DNA of 27,586 bases from Christensenella sp. UBA2853 (lineage in GTDB: Bacteria > Bacillota > Clostridia > Christensenellales > Aristaeellaceae): NCBI GenBank assembly GCA_002350845.1, contig DEFL01000066.1, positions 1 through 27,586 on the forward strand, given 5' to 3'. A program made the translations under genes and the position numbers. Shown here one piece after another: positions 14,079-22,689 of the stretch. Each line of letters begins with the position of its first letter. Position 1 is the first letter of the stretch. The notes below the pieces were generated by a model. It was not told the DNA's origin, ran no database searches, and saw only the letters and a program-made list of their open reading frames with translations.

Positions 14079-17000
14079 TCAACTTGCCAGGGTGCCTGAA
14101 CTCTTCATCTGTTCATACTCTTCACGGGTGATCAGGCACATGCGGGGCTTGGCTCCGTCCTTGGCGGAAACAATGCCGTGCTTCTCCATTTCATCAACCA
14201 GTCTGCCGGCACGCGCGTAGCCGATTTTCAGGCGCCGCTGCAGAAGACTCGTGGATACCTGTCCATCCATCAGGGCAATCTCAATGCACTGGGAAAGCAG
14301 GGAACTGTCACCGTTGTCATCCCCGGTCGGATCAGCCAGGTCCGGGGATGTGACAGAGGAGTCATTTTCAATGCGGGAGAGCTGCTGAACGAAATCCTGA
14401 TCGTAGTCAGGACCGGAGGTCTTGCGGATAAAATCGGTGATGGAATTGACTTCATCATCACTCAGGAAGCAGCCCTGGACACGGACCGGTGTGAATTCGC
14501 CCATCGGCTGGTAGAGCATGTCGCCGTTGCCGAGCAGCTGTTCTGCGCCGTTTTTATCCAGGATGGTTCTTGAATCGATAAAGCTGGAGACTTTAAACGC
14601 AATACGGCTCGGGATGTTTGCTTTGATCAGGCCTGTGATGACATCGACGGAAGGACGCTGCGTGGCAACAATCAGGTGAATGCCGGCCGCACGTGCGAGC
14701 TGGGCAATGCGGCAGATGTATTCTTCCACTTCACGCTTGCAGGTCATCATCAGGTCGGCAAGTTCGTCAATGATAATGACAATTCTCGGAAGCTTCTTGG
14801 CTCCGGGAGCCAGTTTCTGGTTGTATCCGGTGATGTTTCTGACACCCATTTCCTGGAATGCCGCGTAGCGCCTCATCATCTCTTCCACGGCCCACTGCAG
14901 GGCACCGGCTGCCTTATGGGGATCACTGACGACCGGCGCGAGAAGATGCGGGATGCCGTTATAGCACTGCAGTTCAACCACTTTCGGGTCCACAAGAATC
15001 AGACGGACATCCTCGGGACTTGTTCTGTAAAGGAGGGAACCGATGATGGTGTTGATACAGACGGATTTACCGGAACCGGTGGCACCGGCGATGAGCATAT
15101 GAGGCATTTTTGCAATATTGCAGATAACCGGTGCACCCGCGATGTCACGGCCGAGCGCAACCACCAGCGGATCGGAAGCATTCACCATTTTTTCAGAGGA
15201 AAGCACTTCCTTGAGCGTAACAAGGGAGACCTTTCGATTGGGCACCTCGACGCCGACCAGAGAGGTGCCTGCAATCGGAGCCTCAATACGGACGGACTTG
15301 ACCGCCATATTCATTGCAATGTTCGGTCCGAGGTCCGTGACCTTGCTCAGTTTGATGCCCTGTGCAAGCTCAAGCTCAAACCGGGAGATGGCAGGGCCGT
15401 GGGTGACATGCTTGACATGGCAGGACACTTTGAAGGAGGACAGGGTTTCCTCCAGGCGCTGAGAGCGCTCGGCATCCTCTTCCGGATTGAAGCCGGCATG
15501 TGCGTCCGGTTCACGCAGAAGTGAGGGATCCGGGAAGATATAGGGAGGAGGAAGCGGCTCGGAAGGCTCCGGCAGGACATCCGCATCGTCGCCGTAAGTC
15601 TTCTTGCCTTCGGTGTCTTTGATCTTCAGTTCCGGGTTCCATGTGCTGGGCGAGGAGGGCTGCTGTGCCACGGGGATTTTGACTTCGCCCTTCACAGGCA
15701 GTTTGGTGGATACCTCTTTTTTGCCGTCTGTCCAGGAAGCCAGCGGCTGTTGGAGCTTATCCGGGGACGGCATCTGGTCGTCCTCATCCTCGATCGGCTG
15801 GTCCAGGGAAGCGATCCGTTCCTCTACAGCGGACTGCCAGCTGCTGGGGGTCCGCTGACCCGGAGCAGGCGATGGTGTTTCCACAGGAACAGGCTCATCC
15901 ATCGGAATATAGGACGGCAGTGTCTCCGGCGGGTCCGGATAGGCTGCTGCCGGGCGTGCCGGGCCGCGTCTTCTGTGCGGGTTCACCGGCTCCGTTTCGC
16001 TGCCTGCGGGCGTCGGAACGGTCTGTGGTTCGGATGGCTGCTGCGGCTGGGCCTGGAAAGGAGAACTCATGCCGTTGGCCTGCCAGGCTGCCTCCGGAGA
16101 AAATGCGGCAGCGGACGGAGGAACAGGAGCAGGATTCTCAGCTGCGGATTCTTTCCTGACGCCGCGCCGCTTGGGTGGCGTCTGCTGAACAGGCGCATCT
16201 GCGGGTACATCACCTGCACTCGGCTGAGGGGTGAATATCCGTGAAAAGGCAGAGCGGACAGGGGTCTGTCTGTCGGTTTTGTAATCCGGGCTTTCTTCAG
16301 GTGTCTGTGAAAAACCGGAAACATCGTGGGGAGCATTCTTTGGCTGGGCAACCGGGATCGGTGAAGAGAACTGGCCCGGCTGCGGCTGAGATTTCCACTC
16401 CTGGCGCTGGGCATTGCGGAGCATCTGCTCCTGTTTCCATTGCATTTCCTTTTTCTGGACCTCTGCTTCCTGTGCTTCCAGTGCTTCACGGCGGGAAGCC
16501 ATGCTGGCGCGCAGGTTCAGGATCACTTTGCGAAGGTCAATGCGAAGCAGGAACAGGATGTCAATCACAAGAAACAGCAGGACAAAGACAAGGGCGATGT
16601 CATTTCCGAAGAGTGCCCAGAACGGCCAGGCGATCATGGTGCCCAGAAGTCCGCCGGAGTATCCATTGACGCCGCGTGAGCAGAACGTGTAGGCCTGGGA
16701 AAGCATATCCGCGAATGCGCCTTTGCCGCCGGAGTTCATGGAAAAGTAACTCATCAGGGAAAGCCGGCCCAGAATACTGTCCGTGGTGTAGGTAAACAGG
16801 ATCGCCGATGCATGGAGAAGAAGATAGGCAACAAACAGAAGCCATGGAGTCCGTGCAGACCCTCTTCCCGGATACAGCAGACGAATCCCGCACCAGATGG
16901 GAAATAACGGAAGCAGAAATGCAAGCCCACCGGTGAGCCCGAAACTGAGAATTCTCAGAGAGGAAAATACATTTCCCTGAAGATGAAGAAATACGGAGAG

Positions 17001-17120
17001 AAAAATCAGAACGCCGAAAGCGATCAGTGCAAGCCCAATGCAGATGCGGGCGGATGCACTGTCGCTGCGCATGACCGGAGCGCTGTTTTTCCTTTTCGAA
17101 GCTGGTTTCTTTCTGGCCAT
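14079..17120 (-). CDS. ftsK: FtsK/SpoIIIE DNA translocase
   Basis: 1013 residues from the ATG at 17120, preceded by GGGGAGG; the longer upstream frame crosses a hairpin and lacks a site. Four or five membrane segments lie at about 26-47, 56-81, 91-111 and 154-193. A low-complexity Pro/Gln/Ser/Glu-rich linker follows (about 200-530), then the motor: Walker A AGATGSGKS near 679-687, Walker B RIVIIIDELADLMM, and ATQRPSVDVITG. A C-terminal winged-helix gamma domain (STSLLQRRLKIGYARAGRLV) reads the DNA orienting sequence. The protein anchors at the division septum and pumps chromosomal DNA; in spore formers the same type moves DNA into the forespore. The sequence cannot decide between FtsK and SpoIIIE use. 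The linker is longer than that of Bacillus SpoIIIE (787 residues in all). A palindrome abuts its ribosome site. Confidence 0.93.
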   Translation of the reverse strand: MARKKPASKRKNSAPVMRSDSASARICIGLALIAFGVLIFLSVFLHLQGNVFSSLRILSFGLTGGLAFLLPLFPIWCGIRLLYPGRGSARTPWLLFVAYLLLHASAILFTYTTDSILGRLSLMSYFSMNSGGKGAFADMLSQAYTFCSRGVNGYSGGLLGTMIAWPFWALFGNDIALVFVLLFLVIDILFLLRIDLRKVILNLRASMASRREALEAQEAEVQKKEMQWKQEQMLRNAQRQEWKSQPQPGQFSSPIPVAQPKNAPHDVSGFSQTPEESPDYKTDRQTPVRSAFSRIFTPQPSAGDVPADAPVQQTPPKRRGVRKESAAENPAPVPPSAAAFSPEAAWQANGMSSPFQAQPQQPSEPQTVPTPAGSETEPVNPHRRRGPARPAAAYPDPPETLPSYIPMDEPVPVETPSPAPGQRTPSSWQSAVEERIASLDQPIEDEDDQMPSPDKLQQPLASWTDGKKEVSTKLPVKGEVKIPVAQQPSSPSTWNPELKIKDTEGKKTYGDDADVLPEPSEPLPPPYIFPDPSLLREPDAHAGFNPEEDAERSQRLEETLSSFKVSCHVKHVTHGPAISRFELELAQGIKLSKVTDLGPNIAMNMAVKSVRIEAPIAGTSLVGVEVPNRKVSLVTLKEVLSSEKMVNASDPLVVALGRDIAGAPVICNIAKMPHMLIAGATGSGKSVCINTIIGSLLYRTSPEDVRLILVDPKVVELQCYNGIPHLLAPVVSDPHKAAGALQWAVEEMMRRYAAFQEMGVRNITGYNQKLAPGAKKLPRIVIIIDELADLMMTCKREVEEYICRIAQLARAAGIHLIVATQRPSVDVITGLIKANIPSRIAFKVSSFIDSRTILDKNGAEQLLGNGDMLYQPMGEFTPVRVQGCFLSDDEVNSITDFIRKTSGPDYDQDFVQQLSRIENDSSVTSPDLADPTGDDNGDSSLLSQCIEIALMDGQVSTSLLQRRLKIGYARAGRLVDEMEKHGIVSAKDGAKPRMCLITREEYEQMKSSGTLAS

Positions 17121-17130
17121 GGGACCTCCC

Positions 17131-17147
17131 CAAATGTTCAACATTTG
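17131..17147. promoter_or_regulatory. Palindrome adjoining the ftsK ribosome site
   Basis: CAAATGTT-C-AACATTTG is a perfect 8-1-8 palindrome ending two bases before the GGGGAGG site of ftsK. It does not match the Gram-positive LexA box (GAAC-N4-GTTC). It may be an operator or may only be a small hairpin. Confidence 0.45.
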
Positions 17148-17160
17148 TGTACTGTGGGAT

Positions 17161-17202
17161 AAAGCTGTTCCCGGCTGCATGATGCTGCCGGGAAACAGCT
17201 TT
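17161..17202 (-). terminator. Hairpin after the DUF3298-like gene
   Basis: AAAGCTGTTCCCGGC (17161-17175) pairs with GCCGGGAAACAGCTTT (17187-17202) with one bulge. On the minus strand it begins at the stop codon of the secreted-protein gene and ends in CTTTATCCC, so the T tract is weak. Termination may be partial, allowing some read-through into ftsK. Confidence 0.6.
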
Positions 17203-18370
17203 ACTGAATCATGATGGATTGTAGTATATTCTGCTCGTCTGCATGCAGGCGAAGCATATGACTGCCGAAAGCATAATAATCGGAAGTGCCGGGAACAAGG
17301 CGTACTAGCTCGGCTGATGCCGCATCCAGGGCGACCGTGGAGTCCGGTTCCCCGAGAACCCTGCGCCACTCTTCCTGTGTGGTTTCCCCTGTACATAATC
17401 CATAGAGACACATGACGTCTGCACGGATGCCCTGCACCACGCTGTTTTCATAATCATTCACATAGAGATCATCAGTAATGAGCTGGACATTCTGCATTGC
17501 CGCGCCTTCCAGTTCGAATAACCGCGCCCCTGTGATGTTGTCCGGGTCGTGAAGCAGCGGATATTCAGAAACGAGGTCTTTCAGCGCATCCCCGAGCTTC
17601 ACGGGGACAGAGGGGAAGGCGCCGGTTTCTACGGAGGCGCGAATTCCATCCACGCTGCTGCTGTCCAGCGTATATCCGGAATCGACTCCCAGCTGGGCTG
17701 CAGGTGAACCTTCCGAAAGGTCCAGCAGATCCTTCAGCTCAAACCAGTAAAAGCGAACCTGTCCGGCGTTCCCGGAGAGCGTCATCAGCTGTGATGCGGG
17801 ATAGTAGAGCGTGACAGACCATGGGCTGACACCGTATGTCTCCGGAAGTGGCAGAATCTCGGCATTGATCAGGTGCGGGCTGAGTGTCGGTGCGATCTCC
17901 CATTCCAGTTTCTCCCCGAGGACGGAAAGTGCATCTTCAGGATGCTGAAAGAAAGCACTCAGCGGCACAACGGATCGCGTGGCGAGGTCAATCAGAACGG
18001 AATAGTCGGCTGACTCGGCAAAGTCGCGGCGGATGGGTCCTGCCACATGGAGATGCGCAAAGAGAAGATCCTGATACAGCGCTCCGTCCCAGGTCGAGAT
18101 CAGGGGAACGGGGGAAGAGAGGACAGACGCAAGACGAGCGGTCAGATCGCGGGAATGAAGCGCGTGATCCAGAAGTGTATTGATATCCTGGACAAGGCTG
18201 TCATCTTCAGCTGACTGCTCCGAAAAACGGGGGAAATGAATACTGTGAATCCCCAGATCCAGACCGGAGTCTTCCAGAGAAAAGCGGGCATCTTCGGCCT
18301 GCGCGGCAAAGCATAACATGAGAATGCAAAGTACAAGCGTCAAAATGCGCAGTGTTATGGGCGTATGCAT
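17201..18370 (-). CDS. Secreted protein with a DUF3298-like domain
   Basis: 389 residues with an N-terminal signal peptide (ITLRILTLVLCILMLCFAAQA). The middle part (about 110-220) has the DUF3298/RsiV-like pattern: YSVLIDLATRSVVPLSAFF, then WSVTLYYPASQLMTLSGNAGQVRFYWFELKD in pieces, which normally forms a beta-sheet domain outside the cell. The C-terminal half (VKLGDALKDLVSEYPLLH, ITDDLYVNDYENSVVQGIR, RVLGEPDSTVAL, RLHADEQNILQSIMI) is a second domain that I cannot name. The ATG has GGAGG upstream and its own promoter. It lies just upstream of ftsK and diverges from the Ig-repeat protein. RsiV-type proteins sense lysozyme, but there is no cytoplasmic anti-sigma part here, so that role is unlikely. 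Function unknown. Confidence 0.78.
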   Translation of the reverse strand: MHTPITLRILTLVLCILMLCFAAQAEDARFSLEDSGLDLGIHSIHFPRFSEQSAEDDSLVQDINTLLDHALHSRDLTARLASVLSSPVPLISTWDGALYQDLLFAHLHVAGPIRRDFAESADYSVLIDLATRSVVPLSAFFQHPEDALSVLGEKLEWEIAPTLSPHLINAEILPLPETYGVSPWSVTLYYPASQLMTLSGNAGQVRFYWFELKDLLDLSEGSPAAQLGVDSGYTLDSSSVDGIRASVETGAFPSVPVKLGDALKDLVSEYPLLHDPDNITGARLFELEGAAMQNVQLITDDLYVNDYENSVVQGIRADVMCLYGLCTGETTQEEWRRVLGEPDSTVALDAASAELVRLVPGTSDYYAFGSHMLRLHADEQNILQSIMIQ

Positions 18371-18392
18371 AAAGATACCTCCACATCCTGTA

Positions 18393-18421
18393 ATTGTACA
18401 AAAATAAACGAATTATTGCAA
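18393..18421 (-). promoter_or_regulatory. Promoter of the DUF3298-like secreted protein
   Basis: Minus strand: TTGCAA (18421-18416), 17-bp spacer, TACAAT (18398-18393). Start codon 22 bases past the -10 box. Confidence 0.65.
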
Positions 18422-18518
18422 GGATTTCATCCAGACACAGACCGTAGTCTGCTGAAATGAATGAGGGAAATCGTGTACGGAGCACATCCTTCCCGACAAA
18501 GAAGGCACAATGCACCGA

Positions 18519-18547
18519 TTTACAGAGGGAGGAACAGGTGCTAGAAT
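18519..18547 (+). promoter_or_regulatory. Promoter of the Ig-repeat protein
   Basis: TTTACA (18519-18524), 17-bp spacer, TAGAAT (18542-18547): ten of twelve consensus positions. Leader about 75 bases to the ATG at 18630. The divergent gap 18371-18629 otherwise holds no gene. Confidence 0.6.
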
Positions 18548-18629
18548 AAAAAAGTCAAACGAACATAAGGATGAAAACGCATTCGTTATTCGTCTGTATA
18601 GTCAAGAAGAAGAATCGGGGGGATGGGTC

Positions 18630-20702
18630 ATGAATCTGAAAAAATATGTTCAGGGTATTGCTTTGCTCGTACTGATGGTCTGCTTTGCAGCAACAGCTGT
18701 GGCAGCAGGCAATACGTTTAAGATTGATCAGTCTGTGAAAACCCTTTTTGAGGGAGAAACGCTGCAGCTTGTGGTCAATATGGAAGGCGAGCCGGAAGAA
18801 GGGACCATCAGCTGGAGATCCGGAAATGAAAAGGCCGCAACTGTGGACCAGAATGGTGTGGTGACAGGTGTTTCCAAAGGACAGGCTACGATTGTGGCCG
18901 TGTGCAAAACAGAAAAGAGAAGCTTTAAGTCATCCATTACTGTCAATGTGCAGAGAAAAGTGACCTCGGTTGCGCTCAATGAGCAGCGCCTGAATGTCCT
19001 GAGCAGGGATGACGCCGCACTGGACGGACTGCTCCAGCTTGACTCTGAGCTTCCGGTTCTGGTCCTGACCAAAGGGAATGCGGTCGTCCTCAACGCGGTG
19101 GTTGAACCTTCCTCTGCGAGCAGCAAGCGTGTTGTTCTGACCTCTTCGGATGAGAACATTCTGCGCGTTTCCGGCATGAATGCAACACCGAAAGCACCGG
19201 GAGAGTGCATTCTCACGGTGAGCTCGCAGTCCAATCCGGAAGTATTTACAGCCTATCATGTGTTTGTTGTGCAGAAAGTGAACGCTGTCAAAGTGACCGG
19301 TCCATCCAAAACAGTGGCAGTCGGCGGTCGGCTCGAGCTTTCAGCTGAGGTTTCGCCGGAAAACGCCACGATTCAGAACGTCGTCTGGAGCAGCCGGAAT
19401 GAGAAAGTGGCCACGGTCAGCGAAAACGGCGTTGTGACGGGTGTTGCACGTGGACAGGCTGTCATTCGCGCAGATGCTGCAGACGGATCCAAGCGTTTCG
19501 GTTCCTATACGGTGAACGTCCAGCAGATGGCCACTGAAATTCAGCTGCCCGAAACCGAGATGACGGTGGCTGTCGGATATCACAAGTCAATCCGTGCTAC
19601 CGTTCTGCCGGCCAACACCAACGATAAATCGGTGATCTGGACATCATCGGATGAATCCATCGCCAAGATCAACGGCTCAGGATACATTACACCGGTCAAG
19701 GCCGGCGAATGCATCATAATCTGCTCCAGCAAGCAGAATCCGCTGGTGAATGCAACCTGCCGCCTGGTGATTACACAGCCGGTCACCAAGATTTCTTTTT
19801 CCGAAAGAAAAGTCAGTCTCAAGGTGGAAGAATCCCTTGGACTGTCATGGACGGTTGAGCCCGCAGATGTTACCAACCCTGCACTGACATTTACATCGAG
19901 CAACAACAATGTTGCAACGGTGGATGCAAATGGTGTTGTGCATGGTCTGAAACGCGGGGAAGTGACGATTACTGCACATGCAACAGACGGTTCAAAACGG
20001 ACCGGACGTATCACGGTTCAGGTGATTCAGCCGGTGAAGGGCGTGCACATGAGAAGCGACACGGTCCGTGTCGGTGTGGACGAGAAACTGACCATTACGG
20101 CTGTCCTTGAACCTGAGAATGCGAACAATAATCATATGACCTGGTACAGCGACGATCCCTATTATGCAACCATCAGGGGTACCACGAACCGCCCGTCCGT
20201 CAGCGGACACCGCTGGGGAAGCACCACGGTCCACGGCGTGACCGAAGATGGCGGATTTGAGGTTTCCTGTTTTGTCAATGTCGGTAATTATGACAAGGCA
20301 CTGAAGATTACGGATCTGTATCTGCAGGACAATACCGTGAAAATCAGCGTGCTCAATGAGAGCAACATGAACATTACACGCTTCTACGGCCTCATTACCT
20401 GCTATGATATCTACGGTCAGCCTCTTCCCTGCACAACCACCGGGGTCAACTGCTTTGACTGCAGTTATGCAGAGACGCTGTATGAAGGTGAATCGACGCG
20501 GCACGGGCGCTTCCACTTTAATGGATACCAGCAGCCGACCACGACGATCGGCCGGGTGCTGATGCAGATTACCGGATATACAACGGATACCGGATACTCT
20601 CGGAATATCAAGGAAGAGAACCAGGTGACCGTTGAGTACAAGACCTCCAATTATATCGGCCATACACCCACACCGGTACCGACTTCAACCCCTGCACCGT
20701 AA
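18630..20702 (+). CDS. Secreted protein of alternating BIG2-type Ig-like repeats
   Basis: 690 residues from the ATG at 18630, preceded by a GGGGGG site; the longer frame upstream overlaps the promoter. The signal peptide is KKYVQGIALLVLMVCFAATAVAAG. Six Ig-like units follow (about 30-108, 112-215, 218-297, 302-383, 386-465, 470-552). Units 1, 3 and 5 share VATVxxNGVVxGxxxGxxxI; units 2 and 4 share PGEC/AGEC-I and S-x-QNP, and unit 6 is diverged. A non-repeat domain (about 555-675: ALKITDLYLQDNTVKISVLN) has no family I recognise, and the protein ends in a Thr/Pro tail (HTPTPVPTSTPAP). BIG2 domains occur in bacterial adhesins and surface proteins. There is no LPXTG, SLH or other anchor, so it is probably released or held non-covalently. 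Confidence 0.85.
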   Translation: MNLKKYVQGIALLVLMVCFAATAVAAGNTFKIDQSVKTLFEGETLQLVVNMEGEPEEGTISWRSGNEKAATVDQNGVVTGVSKGQATIVAVCKTEKRSFKSSITVNVQRKVTSVALNEQRLNVLSRDDAALDGLLQLDSELPVLVLTKGNAVVLNAVVEPSSASSKRVVLTSSDENILRVSGMNATPKAPGECILTVSSQSNPEVFTAYHVFVVQKVNAVKVTGPSKTVAVGGRLELSAEVSPENATIQNVVWSSRNEKVATVSENGVVTGVARGQAVIRADAADGSKRFGSYTVNVQQMATEIQLPETEMTVAVGYHKSIRATVLPANTNDKSVIWTSSDESIAKINGSGYITPVKAGECIIICSSKQNPLVNATCRLVITQPVTKISFSERKVSLKVEESLGLSWTVEPADVTNPALTFTSSNNNVATVDANGVVHGLKRGEVTITAHATDGSKRTGRITVQVIQPVKGVHMRSDTVRVGVDEKLTITAVLEPENANNNHMTWYSDDPYYATIRGTTNRPSVSGHRWGSTTVHGVTEDGGFEVSCFVNVGNYDKALKITDLYLQDNTVKISVLNESNMNITRFYGLITCYDIYGQPLPCTTTGVNCFDCSYAETLYEGESTRHGRFHFNGYQQPTTTIGRVLMQITGYTTDTGYSRNIKEENQVTVEYKTSNYIGHTPTPVPTSTPAP

Positions 20703-20734
20703 GCCCGCAGGACAAGAAACCGAAACAGACCAGG

Positions 20735-20759
20735 GCCCGCATGCACTTTGCATGCGGGC
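20735..20759 (+). terminator. Terminator of the Ig-repeat gene, overlapping the mnmG promoter
   Basis: A perfect 10-bp stem GCCCGCATGC (20735-20744) / GCATGCGGGC (20750-20759) with loop ACTTT, followed by TGTTTCATGTT. The T tract is interrupted, so efficiency is uncertain. Confidence 0.7.
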
Positions 20760-20775
20760 TGTTTCATGTTATAAT
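20747..20775 (+). promoter_or_regulatory. Promoter of the mnmG operon
   Basis: TATAAT (20770-20775) is perfect; TTTGCA (20747-20752), 17 bp upstream, is a partial -35 lying in the loop and right arm of the preceding terminator. Start codon 24 bases past the -10 box. Confidence 0.6.
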
Positions 20776-20799
20776 GCGGCGGATGGGAGGAATGAGAGG

Positions 20800-22689
20800 A
20801 TGGCAGACATTGTCGTCATCGGCGGCGGGCATGCTGGATGTGAAGCAGCCCTGGCCGGCGCGAGGATGGGATTGGATACACTGCTTCTGACCCTGAATCT
20901 TGACGGTGTGGCGCTGATGGCATGCAATCCGGCCATTGGTGGATCTGCGAAAGGGCATCTGGTCCGGGAAGTGGATGCTCTGGGCGGTGAGATGGGGCTT
21001 GCAATTGACGATACCATGCTGCAGAGCCGCATGCTGAATATGAGCAAGGGCCCGGCTGTTCATGCGCTTCGCGCACAGGCGGACAAGCAGGAGTATCAGA
21101 ATCGGATGCGGACTGCACTGCTTTCGCAGGATCATCTGACGGTGCGTCAGGGCGAAGCTGTCTCCATTGAAACAGAGAATGGACATGTCACCGGTGTGAC
21201 AACTCTGACTGGGCAGAGAATCCCATGCAGCGCGGTTGTCCTGTGCAGCGGTGTTTATCTCCGGGGCAGAATTATCATCGGTGAAGCGTCGTGGGACGGC
21301 GGACCTCAGGGACTGATGAATGCGAGCCGCCTTTCTGCATCTCTTGAGGAACTCGGGTTTGCGCTGAGACGGTTTAAAACGGGCACGCCTGCGCGCATTG
21401 ATGTCAGATCCATTGATTTTGATGAAATGACGCGCCAGGATGGCGATGAACCGGTTGAGCCTTTTTCATTCCTTACGGACAAAGAACTGCAAAACACACA
21501 CAGCTGTTATCTGACCTGGACAAACGAGGAAACGCACCGCATTATTCGGGAGAATCTCTCCCGTGCGCCAATGTATACCGGATCCATTACGGGAATCGGG
21601 CCCAGATACTGCCCCAGCATCGAGACGAAAATCGTACGGTTTGCTGAAAAGAACCGTCATCAGATTTTTATGGAACCTGAGGGCAGAGTCAGCCGCGAAT
21701 GGTATGTCCAGGGAATGTCGACATCGCTTCCTGAAGATGTTCAGTGGAAGATGTACCGCTCCATTGACGGACTTCACCATTGCGAGATTATTCGGCTCGG
21801 GTATGCAATCGAATATGACTGCATCGACAGCAGGGAACTCCGGCCGACGCTGGAAACGCTGAGAGTTCAGGGCCTGTTCATGGCCGGTCAGATCAATGGA
21901 ACCAGCGGATACGAGGAAGCGGCCGGACAGGGCATACTGGCCGGTATCAACGCGGCGCTCTCTGTGATGGGCCGTCCGCCGCTGGTGCTGACACGGGATA
22001 TGTCGTATATCGGTGTTCTGACGGATGATCTGACAACGAAGGGAACCGATGAGCCCTATCGCATGATGACAAGCAGGGCTGAGCATCGACTGTTCCTCAG
22101 ACAGGACAATGCGGATATCCGGCTGACGCGAATCAGCTATGAACTCGGACTGGCGAGCCGGGAGCGCATGGAGCGAACAGAGGAAAAGGCGGCAAAGGCA
22201 GCTGAGATCTGCAGGAATCTGAAGAAAAAGCATTTTCCTGTGTCAGAGGGACGGGATCAATGGCTCACCCGCCATGGCCAGCCGATTTCAGAAAACAGTT
22301 ATTCCGCCTCCGAACTGGTCAAGCGCCCGGGGATTACGCTGAAGGATATTGCAGAAATCTATCCGGACCTGAACGCATATGACCGCCGCGCAGTGGAACT
22401 GGCGGAAGTCGAAGAAAAATATGAAGGCTATCTGGAGAAGGAGCAGTCGGCCATTCGCAAAGCCCGCGTGATGGAAACGGCTCTGCTTCCGGAAGACCTG
22501 CCCTATGAATCTATCGAAGCACTCAGACTGGAAGCACGGCAGAAACTGGAGGCGCAGAAGCCGCGGTCTCTCGCTGCAGCAAGCCGTATCCCCGGCGTGT
22601 CACCTGCAGATATTGCGGTGCTGATGGTGTATCTGAAAAAGAATGGATTCTATCAACAAACGGGAGAGAAGGAAGAAGAACATGTCTGA
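20800..22689 (+). CDS. mnmG: tRNA uridine-34 carboxymethylaminomethyl-modifying enzyme MnmG (GidA)
   Basis: 629 residues, the standard length. MnmG with MnmE adds the aminomethyl or carboxymethylaminomethyl group at C5 of wobble U34 in tRNAs, using FAD, NADH and a folate one-carbon donor. Visible features are the FAD-binding GGGHAGCEAALAG (about 8-20), CNPAIGGSAKGHLVREVDA, SKGPAVHALRAQADK, and NGTSGYEEAAGQG, a family signature (in the segment encoded near 21890-21930). TSRAEHRLFLRQDNAD marks the helical tRNA-binding part. GGGAGG and GAGAGG lie just before the ATG at 20800; the in-frame extension upstream crosses the promoter and terminator. mnmE and rsmG, its usual neighbours, are absent. It overlaps ftsY by 8 bp. 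Confidence 0.96.
   Translation: MADIVVIGGGHAGCEAALAGARMGLDTLLLTLNLDGVALMACNPAIGGSAKGHLVREVDALGGEMGLAIDDTMLQSRMLNMSKGPAVHALRAQADKQEYQNRMRTALLSQDHLTVRQGEAVSIETENGHVTGVTTLTGQRIPCSAVVLCSGVYLRGRIIIGEASWDGGPQGLMNASRLSASLEELGFALRRFKTGTPARIDVRSIDFDEMTRQDGDEPVEPFSFLTDKELQNTHSCYLTWTNEETHRIIRENLSRAPMYTGSITGIGPRYCPSIETKIVRFAEKNRHQIFMEPEGRVSREWYVQGMSTSLPEDVQWKMYRSIDGLHHCEIIRLGYAIEYDCIDSRELRPTLETLRVQGLFMAGQINGTSGYEEAAGQGILAGINAALSVMGRPPLVLTRDMSYIGVLTDDLTTKGTDEPYRMMTSRAEHRLFLRQDNADIRLTRISYELGLASRERMERTEEKAAKAAEICRNLKKKHFPVSEGRDQWLTRHGQPISENSYSASELVKRPGITLKDIAEIYPDLNAYDRRAVELAEVEEKYEGYLEKEQSAIRKARVMETALLPEDLPYESIEALRLEARQKLEAQKPRSLAAASRIPGVSPADIAVLMVYLKKNGFYQQTGEKEEEHV

Noticed and set aside
17131..17147. 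LexA/SOS box upstream of ftsK
   Set aside because: The palindrome does not fit GAAC-N4-GTTC; the half sites are arranged the other way round.
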